Shown: positions 1-6,161 of the stretch, in pieces
Numbering within the stretch: the stretch's first letter is position 1
Layout of the letters: each line of letters opens with the position of its first letter
From: Bacteroidota bacterium
GTDB lineage: Bacteria; Bacteroidota; Ignavibacteria; Ignavibacteriales; Ignavibacteriaceae
Direction: 5' to 3'
DNA: 6,161 bases
Assembly: GCA_024278655.1 (NCBI GenBank)
Contig: JAJRSV010000356.1
Location: 1-6,161, forward strand
Position numbers and translations under genes: made by a program
Notes under the pieces: generated by a model
What the model saw: only the letters and a program-made list of their open reading frames with translations
The model's database searches: none
What the model was told of the DNA's origin: nothing

Positions 1-240
1 CCTTATTGTTGTTGTAGGATTAAACGGCTTGGGATAGTTCTGATACAGAACATAATTTGAAACAGGATTGGTTGGCGGAGGTGCAGTATAAGTCATAGAA
101 GCAAAGTTGCTTTTGTATTCCTGGATTGCACGCATCACATTCTCGCGTGTAACAGTTATTGAGTTTAAATAATCGGTTCCGCGACCGATAACATAAGCAG
201 CTATTATTTCCTGCGGCTTTCCTTTCTCTAACCTGAAGGG
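1..240 (-). repeat. Paralogous repeat unit: 3' part of gene A (cut by edge)
   Basis: This third copy of the repeat unit codes for the GPF-R-LEKGKPQEII block, the PPPTNP linker and the start of the T9SS tail. It corresponds to about 2971-3219 of gene B and 5898-6140 of gene C. The longest exact match noticed is 22 bases at 202-223 versus 3175-3196. The rest of the tail lies outside the window. Confidence 0.7.
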
Positions 241-2754
241 ACCAACATTTAGCATACTTCTTGTATCTTTGGGATACGTATTTATCCATCCGAACTCTGC
301 TACGGGATCGCCGGAAAACGAGAAGAGAGGATTAACCTCGTTACAGTCAACACCACCCAAAACTTCTCCACCATAATAAGTGCAGGGGTCACGTACATCC
401 CCAACTCTGTCTTTTCCTAACATATAATTTCGTAATTCATTAAGTGCATTAATATCTTCATGCATAGGATCCGTAAAAGCTACAAAACTGCTTATGTTCA
501 TATTCTTTGAACCGCTGATCTCACTCATTCCAAATTGTTCACCGTTCATAATAAAAGCAGTATCTACAGGATTATTTGTAGTTACAACAGGACCTTGCAA
601 TAATGTTATAAAAAATGAAGGTGGATTTATACCGTAAATTTCTTCTGTTGTATCGCTGTAAGTAAATGCAGAATTCAGTAATGTATCGCTGCCAGTTAAA
701 TCATTATCGTATGTACCGATATCCGGGTCCTGCCAGAAACCAAAAATTACAGAGTCCAAAACATCACTGACCATTCCTGTGTTGGTTATAGAGTACTTAA
801 TAAAAATCACATCCTGTAACTCATCAAGTGATGTGGCAAAAAGTGTTTGCTTAATTTCAATTCCAAGAGGATCGACTTCATTAAACCTCCTTTGACTATG
901 TGGCAAGCCGTCATTATATACTGTCCACATCGTGCGGTCTCCCAATATCATAGGCATATCTTCATTCGGGTCCCAACTGCCGTTCCAGTTTTTATCAACA
1001 GGATTGTAAATGCCGTCGCCGTCGCCATCATAAAACTCTGCACCGAGTGCTACAGCATCCTTCCATTGCTGCCAGGTATCACCAAAGGAAGGATCGCTCT
1101 TATTAACAATGTATATTTTATTCTTCGGATCCCATCTGTCACTTCCTACTTTGCCCGGCACATAATCATCAATTAAAGTGGAAACTGCTACGCCATTGCC
1201 CCACAAATTCTGATTATCGTAACCGGAAAGTAAAAATCCCGATGAAAACAAGAAAATTATGTCATCATAAACGGCAAAAGGACTGTAGGAGAATGTTAGT
1301 ATGTCGTTATAAGCATTTGAAAAGTTATCGCTATCCACGGTATGTATTTCCATTTTTTCCTGATAGGTTACCTGGCGAACACTGGCAAGACTCCCATGGT
1401 TATTCAGCGGCAATTCAATATTATTTACATCCATAACATCGGCAGGAACCGGATCGTAATCTTTAATACTATAGGTTGTGCCGTAAACATAATCACCGGC
1501 TTCACCGTCGTTGTGGTTGCCGTCATCGTACAATGTAAACGTATTTCCTTTGTCATCCGTTACGTTTGCGCTTATAACTTCTTTATCATCTATAATTTTA
1601 CATTGAATCGTCCACGTTTTTTTTGCAGAACTGTCAACTATCGTTTTAATATTATATATATAAGGTGGAAGATATTTTTCTTCGGTGGACGTTAAATTAG
1701 CTATGGCAATTTTTTCTTTACTTCCGAAACGTGTTGTTGTAAATGTAATAAACGGTTTCCCGTTAAGATTTGTAATATTTACGAATTTATCTTTACCAAC
1801 ATAACGGGTAAACCTTACGGGTTCGCTCCACGCAGAACCGCCGTTATCGCTTTTAATATAATAGATGTCATTCTGATTATCTCTGTAATCAAGCGTATCT
1901 TCAGATTGATAGATTAACCATAGTTGATTATCAGACAGTTTTACAACTCTTGGTCTGCTTAGTATGGCTGTGGATTCAATTACAGGCATCATCTCTGACC
2001 AGGTAGCTCCGCCGTCTGTGGTTACTTGTTTGAAGATGCCTTGTGTAAAATAATCTTTATAATAAAAATACGCGGTGAGTCTGTTATCATTCGATTGAAT
2101 AAAATTAACATCCCGCACCAATGCATCACCGTCGAAAAATGTAACGGCTTCATCCGACCAGCTTTCGCCTGCATCGGTGCTTACACGGTAATAAACCATA
2201 TTTAAGGTTGAAAAAAATGTAGAACTTAACATTATCCTGCCGTCGTTCAGTTCACTCATTGTAATATAAAATATACTCCTTTTTCTAAACGGCAGGGGGT
2301 CACCTCCTCCTTCTATAAAAGTTGTATCGGACCACGTTAATCCGTTATCATCCGAATAAAACAGGAGTATTCTTCCTATTTCCGCATCAGCCCAGCAAAC
2401 TAAAATTCTACCCGAAGAATGTTTTAAAGCAGTCAGATAATAAGGTTTATCGTAATTAGCAAAATTTAAGGAGATGTTTTTAAAGAATACCGGCGGCTGC
2501 CAGGTTATTCCTCCATCTGTTGAACGGATAACATAAATTGTATCGTTCAGCCCCTGCGAATAATAACCATACTGTTCTTTATAACCGGTAGTGTAAAAAA
2601 CAAGCAATTCATTATTGTTAATAACAACTGGTGCAGATTCCGAATACCAGCTTGCATCAGTCTGAAAAGGCAAAAGTGCTACTTCATTAGTTTGATCAGA
2701 AACCTCAATCGTGCTGATAATCAGCATAAGCATTAATAGTAAAAACACTTTCAT
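1..2754 (-). CDS. Secreted Asp-box propeller protein with T9SS type A tail, gene A (3' end cut by window edge)
   Basis: 918 residues are visible, with no stop down to base 1; by comparison with gene B about 67 C-terminal residues are missing. The ATG at 2754 gives a signal peptide (K2, then a Leu/Met/Ile-rich core at about 3-13). A sialidase/BNR-type propeller follows, with Asp-boxes STDGGITW (78-85), SDDNGLTW (134-141), STDAGESW (192-199), TTDGGATW (245-252) and SDNGGSAW (302-309). An Ig-like segment carries LYDDGNHND (408-416). The conserved long module spans about 499-889, with overlapping EF-hand-like loops at 576-587 and 587-598 and cysteines 791 and 804. A PPPTNP linker then leads to the T9SS entry motif, here YPKPFNP (907-913) instead of YPNPFNP. 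I infer surface display or secretion. No sialidase FRIP motif is visible, so hydrolase activity is not supported. It is the last of three tandem paralogues seen, 15 bases after gene B. Its ligand is unknown. Confidence 0.92.
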   Translation of the reverse strand, partial: MKVFLLLMLMLIISTIEVSDQTNEVALLPFQTDASWYSESAPVVINNNELLVFYTTGYKEQYGYYSQGLNDTIYVIRSTDGGITWQPPVFFKNISLNFANYDKPYYLTALKHSSGRILVCWADAEIGRILLFYSDDNGLTWSDTTFIEGGGDPLPFRKRSIFYITMSELNDGRIMLSSTFFSTLNMVYYRVSTDAGESWSDEAVTFFDGDALVRDVNFIQSNDNRLTAYFYYKDYFTQGIFKQVTTDGGATWSEMMPVIESTAILSRPRVVKLSDNQLWLIYQSEDTLDYRDNQNDIYYIKSDNGGSAWSEPVRFTRYVGKDKFVNITNLNGKPFITFTTTRFGSKEKIAIANLTSTEEKYLPPYIYNIKTIVDSSAKKTWTIQCKIIDDKEVISANVTDDKGNTFTLYDDGNHNDGEAGDYVYGTTYSIKDYDPVPADVMDVNNIELPLNNHGSLASVRQVTYQEKMEIHTVDSDNFSNAYNDILTFSYSPFAVYDDIIFLFSSGFLLSGYDNQNLWGNGVAVSTLIDDYVPGKVGSDRWDPKNKIYIVNKSDPSFGDTWQQWKDAVALGAEFYDGDGDGIYNPVDKNWNGSWDPNEDMPMILGDRTMWTVYNDGLPHSQRRFNEVDPLGIEIKQTLFATSLDELQDVIFIKYSITNTGMVSDVLDSVIFGFWQDPDIGTYDNDLTGSDTLLNSAFTYSDTTEEIYGINPPSFFITLLQGPVVTTNNPVDTAFIMNGEQFGMSEISGSKNMNISSFVAFTDPMHEDINALNELRNYMLGKDRVGDVRDPCTYYGGEVLGGVDCNEVNPLFSFSGDPVAEFGWINTYPKDTRSMLNVGPFRLEKGKPQEIIAAYVIGRGTDYLNSITVTRENVMRAIQEYKSNFASMTYTAPPPTNPVSNYVLYQNYPKPFNPTTTIR
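961..1029 (-). other. Two overlapping EF-hand-like calcium loops in gene A
   Basis: Residues 576-587 (DGDGDGIYNPVD) and 587-598 (DKNWNGSWDPNE) repeat the gene B arrangement, with shared D587. All predicted ligand positions (1, 3, 5, 12, and 9 in the second loop) are kept despite changes in between, which supports a metal-binding role. Confidence 0.6.
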
Positions 2755-2769
2755 TTTTATTGCCGCTGT
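2755..2769 (-). promoter_or_regulatory. Gene B-A spacer, no Shine-Dalgarno site
   Basis: The 15-base spacer reads ACAGCGGCAATAAAA on the coding strand. It has no purine-rich Shine-Dalgarno match. An A-rich stretch directly before the ATG is the only plausible initiation signal, a pattern known in the Bacteroidota group. The TAA of gene B is in the same frame as gene A. Translational coupling from gene B to gene A is likely, and there is no room for a terminator or independent promoter. Confidence 0.55.
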
Positions 2770-3240
2770 TTATTTTAAAACTATCATCTTTTTACTTTCG
2801 ATAAAGTCATTCACCTTAATCCTGTAAATGTAAACACCGCTTGCCAATCTTCTTGCATTAAACTTTACTTCATACCTGTCTGCTTTCTTAAATTCATTTA
2901 ATATTGTTGCTACTTCCTGCCCGAGTATATCGTAAACTTTTATTGTTACAACTCCGTCTTGCGGTATTTCATACCTTATTGTTGTTGAAGGATTAAACGG
3001 ATTAGGATAATTCTGATACAAAACATAGTCGGTAACAGGATTTGTTGGCGGAGGTGATGTGTAAGTCATCGTAGCAAAGTTGTTTTGATATTCCGCAATT
3101 GCCCGCCGCACATTTTCTCTTGCGACAGTTATAGAATTGATCGGATCCATTCCTCTTCCCAACACATAAGCAATTATTATTTCCTGCGGCTTTCCTGCTT
3201 CCAATTTGAACGGACCGGTACTAATTAAATTTTTGTAAAA
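2770..3240 (-). repeat. Paralogous repeat unit: 3' end of gene B
   Basis: This segment codes for the end of the long module plus the T9SS tail and aligns along its length with 5691-6161 of gene C. Exact matches include 18 bases at 2770-2787 versus 5691-5708 (the last codons and TAA) and 22 bases at 2828-2849 versus 5749-5770. It also shares 22 bases with gene A (3175-3196 versus 202-223). It is a direct repeat caused by gene duplication, not a mobile element. Confidence 0.8.
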
Positions 3241-5670
3241 ATTTGGATCTGTGAGTATCCAACCGGCATCAGTAACCGGATCTCCAGAGAACCAAAAATG
3301 CGGATCAACTTCGGAGCAGTTTATTCCTCCTCTTACTTCCCCATAGAATCCGCAGGGATCAGGTAATTCTCCGAATTGGTTCTTTCCCAATAAAGAATAT
3401 CTTGCACCTTCAATATTTGCCGGATCATTTACAGCAGGGTTACCCGGTCCGTAAAATACATGCGAACTTATATCAAGGTTTTTCGAACCGGATATTACTT
3501 CGGTACCTAACAAAGCACCATTGTTTATTATGGCAGTGTCCGATGGATTATTTGTGACAGTGACAGGACCTTGTAATAAGGAAGTAAAAAAAGCCGGCGG
3601 ATTGTCGCCGTAAATATCATCGTTTAAGTAGTTGTAATAAAAACCCGAATTCAGTAAAGTATCACAGCCAACAAGATTGTCATCATAATCTCCCAATTCG
3701 GCATCCTCCCAAACTCCAAAGTAAACCGAGTTCATCTCTTCGGTTACCAAACCGGTATTCAGAATTTCGTATTTAATAAACAGAACATTTTCAAGTTCCG
3801 GTAAATCGGAAGCGAAAACCGTTTGCCTTATTTCAATTCCCTGCGCCTGCCCTCCCCATCTTCTTAAGCTATCGGGAAGTCCGTCGTTGTAAACACACCA
3901 GGCAATAACATCGCCAATTAATGGTGGCATATCCTCGTCCGGATCCCAGGTTCCGTTCCGGTTTTTATCAACTGGATTGTAAATTCCATCGTTATCGCCG
4001 TCGTAAAATTTAGCTCCAAGTGCAACCGCGTCTTTCCATTTCAACCACGAACTACCAAACGGCGGGTCATCTTTATAAACGACATAAATTAAATCGTCAT
4101 TCGAATTCGGATTAAACAATCCGGGTAGGTAATCTTGTATTAAAACTGAGGGGGCAACACCGTTGGTCCAAAGTTCGGAATTGCTGTAGCCCGATAAATA
4201 AAATCCACCACCAAAAAGAAAATCTCCCTCTTCAAAGACCCCCGATGGTTCTAAATTATAAACTCCGCTTTCGTTTGCTGTTGCTGTGTTTTGCTCTAAA
4301 TCGTTCGCCGTTACAATTAAAGGAACATTTTCATTAGCAATTAGATAAGCCAGAGAGCCCTTATTATCAATCGGAAGAGATATTTTATTTATATTTATCA
4401 TGAATTCTTTAATAATTTCCAACGATTTTTGATTAACCTCATTTCCCCAAATGTTATCGTTTGCATCATAGTCGTTGTGTTGTCCGTCATCGTATAAAGT
4501 AATCCCGGTTTGATGCTCGGGAATAAACACTTCTACCGAAGCGACCGCTTCGTCGTCGATAACTTTTGCTATTATTACAGAAGTAACACGCTTGCCCGGT
4601 GCCTTAATTAAGTTTGCATTTACAACAAACGGAGGAGTAAAGCTTTCAACGGTTTCTTCAATAACGGCATAAGAGATGCGGGAATAATTACCGAAATGAA
4701 AAGTTGTAAATGAGATAAATGTTCTTCCGTTACAGTGAGAAATGTTTATGTAATTATCATCACCTATGTATTTCGTAAACCTTGTCTCCTGCTGCCAGGT
4801 AGTCCCCATATCTGTGCTTATCATATAATAAATATCATTCTGCGTAAATTCACTAATCGGTGTCTCCTCTTCCTTCTGATATACCAACAACAGAGAACCG
4901 TCGGCTCGTTTAACTATCTTCGGTCTGAATTCGTTTTGAGGTGAATCAACTATTTCCGCTGCTTCACTCCAGGTAATACCGTTATCTGTACTAATCATCT
5001 TATATATTCCCCCGTTAAGGTTATCTGCGGCTGAATTGAATATAGCCATCAGGTTTCCCCCTGCATCGTTCATTATGCTTAAATCACTTATGCGGTAAGT
5101 TGCTCTTTTTACTTCAACTGCATCTCCCCAGCTATCATCTGCTTCGGAGTACTCTCTGTAAAACAGCACGCGTTCGTTATTAACATTAAACGATAATATT
5201 ATTCTTCCGTCATCAAGCTGAGTCAGGTTCATCGATGCGTTTCTTTTCTGCCACGATGGTATTCCGCCCCCTGTAATAACCTGGGGAGCGTTCCAGTCTG
5301 TTCCTTCATTATCGGAATACATTACATACATACCCTCGCCTATTACCGACCACGCCAAATATATTCTTCCCGGAGATGAGCGAAGCGTGGTTAAGTATAA
5401 TCGTTCCTGCGACTGCAGAAGGTTTACCACACGCACAAGTTCCGGTGCCGACCAGCTTCCGCCGCCGTCTGTACTCTTCATAACAAATATCGAATCGAGT
5501 GAGGGATTGGTGTAGAAAATCATCACTTTGTTATCAGACAAAACCAGAGGAGCGGCTTCGGTTAATGTATCGTTACCCGCACTTACAGGAAGCAAACTGA
5601 TATTATTTATTTGTGCATTAACCGGTATGAATAAAAACAGTACAATAAGAATAATAATATTCCTCTTCAT
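2770..5670 (-). CDS. Secreted Asp-box propeller protein with T9SS type A sorting domain, gene B (complete)
   Basis: 966 residues. The ATG at 5670 is supported by an AAGGTG ribosome site and by a signal peptide (K2-R3, hydrophobic core 5-16, probable cleavage after VNA at 19). Propeller Asp-boxes are STDGGGSW (66-73), SDNEGTDW (119-126), a degenerate one ending at W181, STDNGITW (227-234) and STDMGTTW (285-292). The Ig-like segment has LYDDGQHND (392-400). The long module (about 482-870) holds two EF-hand-like loops, 557-568 and 568-579, sharing D568, and cysteines 773 and 785. After a PPPTNP linker come YPNPFNP (888-894), VYDILGQ (913-919), LASGVYIYR (942-950) and the terminal KKMIVLK, which together form a type A (Por-type) T9SS sorting domain. 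Known T9SS cargo with this tail is cleaved and anchored or released outside the cell, and that is inferred here. Function is probably binding or adhesion. Catalysis is not supported, because no FRIP motif or clear arginine triad is visible. Confidence 0.97.
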   Translation of the reverse strand: MKRNIIILIVLFLFIPVNAQINNISLLPVSAGNDTLTEAAPLVLSDNKVMIFYTNPSLDSIFVMKSTDGGGSWSAPELVRVVNLLQSQERLYLTTLRSSPGRIYLAWSVIGEGMYVMYSDNEGTDWNAPQVITGGGIPSWQKRNASMNLTQLDDGRIILSFNVNNERVLFYREYSEADDSWGDAVEVKRATYRISDLSIMNDAGGNLMAIFNSAADNLNGGIYKMISTDNGITWSEAAEIVDSPQNEFRPKIVKRADGSLLLVYQKEEETPISEFTQNDIYYMISTDMGTTWQQETRFTKYIGDDNYINISHCNGRTFISFTTFHFGNYSRISYAVIEETVESFTPPFVVNANLIKAPGKRVTSVIIAKVIDDEAVASVEVFIPEHQTGITLYDDGQHNDYDANDNIWGNEVNQKSLEIIKEFMININKISLPIDNKGSLAYLIANENVPLIVTANDLEQNTATANESGVYNLEPSGVFEEGDFLFGGGFYLSGYSNSELWTNGVAPSVLIQDYLPGLFNPNSNDDLIYVVYKDDPPFGSSWLKWKDAVALGAKFYDGDNDGIYNPVDKNRNGTWDPDEDMPPLIGDVIAWCVYNDGLPDSLRRWGGQAQGIEIRQTVFASDLPELENVLFIKYEILNTGLVTEEMNSVYFGVWEDAELGDYDDNLVGCDTLLNSGFYYNYLNDDIYGDNPPAFFTSLLQGPVTVTNNPSDTAIINNGALLGTEVISGSKNLDISSHVFYGPGNPAVNDPANIEGARYSLLGKNQFGELPDPCGFYGEVRGGINCSEVDPHFWFSGDPVTDAGWILTDPNFYKNLISTGPFKLEAGKPQEIIIAYVLGRGMDPINSITVARENVRRAIAEYQNNFATMTYTSPPPTNPVTDYVLYQNYPNPFNPSTTIRYEIPQDGVVTIKVYDILGQEVATILNEFKKADRYEVKFNARRLASGVYIYRIKVNDFIESKKMIVLK
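3934..4002 (-). other. Two overlapping EF-hand-like calcium loops in gene B
   Basis: Residues 557-568 (DGDNDGIYNPVD) have D at loop positions 1, 3 and 5, G at 6 and D at 12. Residues 568-579 (DKNRNGTWDPDE) have D, N and N at 1, 3 and 5, G at 6, D at 9 and E at 12. D568 closes the first loop and opens the second. Calcium binding is inferred from the pattern; such loops often stabilise secreted proteins. Confidence 0.6.
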
Positions 5671-5690
5671 TGTAGCACCTTGAGTTAAAG
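5671..5690 (-). promoter_or_regulatory. Gene C-B spacer with ribosome binding site for gene B
   Basis: The 20-base spacer reads CTTTAACTCAAGGTGCTACA on the coding strand. AAGGTG (5676-5681) fits the 3' end of 16S rRNA and ends five bases before the ATG of gene B, which supports that start. The spacer is too short for a normal promoter plus terminator and has no hairpin, so genes C and B are probably on one transcript. Confidence 0.7.
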
Positions 5691-6161
5691 TTATTTTAAA
5701 ACTATCATTTTCTTACTTTCCGAAAAATCATTCACATCCATTCGGTAGATGTAAACACCGCTTGCCAATCCTTTTGCACTCATTGTTAATTCGTATCTCC
5801 CTGCCTGCTTGAATTCATTAAGCAATGTTGCAACTTTTTGCCCGAGAATATCGTACACATTTATTTTTACAACACCGTCCTGCGGTATATCGAACCGAAT
5901 TGTTGTATTCGGATTAAAAGGATTCGGATAATTCTGATAAAGTACATAATTGGTAATAACGCTTGAAGGCGGTGGTGGGGTATAAGTTAACGATGCAAAA
6001 TTGTTTTTATACTCCCGAATAACCCTTTGTACCAATTCCCTTCCAACTGTAATAGAGTTAAGTGCATCGGTTCCTCTTCCGATAACTAATGCAATTATTA
6101 TTTCAACCGGTTTGTTTTTAATCAAATCAAAAGGACCTACGCTTGTAAATTTTCTGTCGTC
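5691..6161 (-). CDS. T9SS type A sorting-domain protein, gene C (C-terminal 156 residues)
   Basis: Only the 3' end is in the window; the reading frame is open to the right edge. The visible part begins with the end of the long module shared with genes A and B (VGPF-DL, KPVEIIIALVIGRGTD, then LNSITVGRE). A TPPPPSS linker follows, then YPNPFNP (fragment residues 78-84), VYDILGQ, LASGVYIYR and the terminal KKMIVLK. By hand alignment the last 67 residues match gene B at 50 positions. A TTG at 6125-6123 could be read as a start, but homology continues upstream without a break, so it is internal. The missing N-terminal part is probably a propeller as in A and B, though this is inferred and cannot be seen. 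It lies 20 bases upstream of gene B and is likely co-transcribed with it. Confidence 0.94.
   Translation of the reverse strand, partial: DDRKFTSVGPFDLIKNKPVEIIIALVIGRGTDALNSITVGRELVQRVIREYKNNFASLTYTPPPPSSVITNYVLYQNYPNPFNPNTTIRFDIPQDGVVKINVYDILGQKVATLLNEFKQAGRYELTMSAKGLASGVYIYRMDVNDFSESKKMIVLK
5691..6161 (-). repeat. Paralogous repeat unit: 3' end of gene C
   Basis: This is the direct-repeat partner of 2770-3240, in the same orientation. The encoded final 67 residues are identical at 50 positions, and two exact DNA matches of 18 and 22 bases are present. The copies lie about 2.9 kb apart, which is one gene length. Confidence 0.8.

Noticed and set aside
20..289. Minus-strand open frame of about 89 residues at the left edge
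   Set aside because: It is in a different frame from gene A, whose homology to genes B and C runs unbroken through this stretch.
847..1176. Plus-strand open frame of about 109 residues
   Set aside because: It lies antisense inside the well-supported gene A, has no recognisable domain, and its composition looks like the complement of the coding sequence.
1242..1695. Two overlapping plus-strand open frames (1242-1436 and 1342-1695)
   Set aside because: Both are antisense to gene A in its Ig-like and module region, overlap each other and show no protein-like motifs.
1..2754. Gene A as a frameshifted or degraded pseudogene
   Set aside because: Every codon from the ATG to base 1 was read; there is no stop or frame change, and all motifs of gene B occur in order.
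2755..2769. Terminator or promoter between genes B and A
   Set aside because: The gap has only 15 bases, with no hairpin, T-run or -7/-33 type elements.
4735..4944. Plus-strand open frame of about 69 residues
   Set aside because: It is antisense to the propeller part of gene B, short and without any domain or ribosome site that I can see.
6123..6125. TTG as the start of a short 144-residue gene
   Set aside because: The homology to genes A and B (VGPF-x-L block) continues upstream of it in frame to the window edge, so this is an internal Leu codon of gene C.
1..6161. CRISPR array, insertion sequence, tRNA/rRNA or defence system
   Set aside because: The repeats present are diverged coding paralogues a gene length apart, and no transposase, inverted repeats, structured RNA or nuclease motifs were seen in the visible coding sequences.

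Overview
The window is almost entirely coding on the minus strand. It holds three consecutive, clearly homologous genes for large secreted proteins, separated by only 20 and 15 bases. In transcription order (right to left) they are gene C (5691-6161, C-terminal 156 residues only, entering from the right edge), gene B (2770-5670, complete, 966 residues) and gene A (1-2754, 918 residues visible, C-terminus cut by the left edge). The frame of gene A was read codon by codon from its ATG to base 1 and contains no stop. Only 35 bases are intergenic, and no promoter, terminator, RNA gene, insertion sequence or CRISPR array is visible.

Genes A and B share one architecture: a signal peptide; a beta-propeller of sialidase/BNR type with about five Asp-boxes (S-x-D-x-G-x-T-W); an Ig-like segment with an LYDDG-x-H-x-D motif (choice-of-anchor X-like); a long conserved module of about 390 residues, which contains two overlapping EF-hand-like Ca2+ loops and ends in a GPF-x-L...KPQEII block; a proline-rich linker; and a type IX secretion system (T9SS) type A sorting domain with a YPNPFNP entry motif, VYDILGQ and LASGVYIYR. 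Gene C shows the end of the long module and the same sorting domain. The proteins are therefore predicted to cross the inner membrane by Sec and the outer membrane by T9SS, ending on the cell surface or in the medium.

The T9SS domain, the moderately low GC content (roughly 40% by eye) and the YPNPFNP/ASGVYIYR wording point to the Bacteroidota-Ignavibacteriota-Chlorobiota group, most likely an Ignavibacteria-like organism. That assignment rests on family resemblance from memory, not a search.

The layout suggests one transcription unit made by tandem duplication. The C-terminal half and sorting tail are well conserved between copies, while the propellers have diverged, as expected if one export and structural chassis carries different binding surfaces. 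No enzymatic activity can be assigned, and no defence or other novel system is evident. The most notable features are the array itself and the uncharacterised long module.
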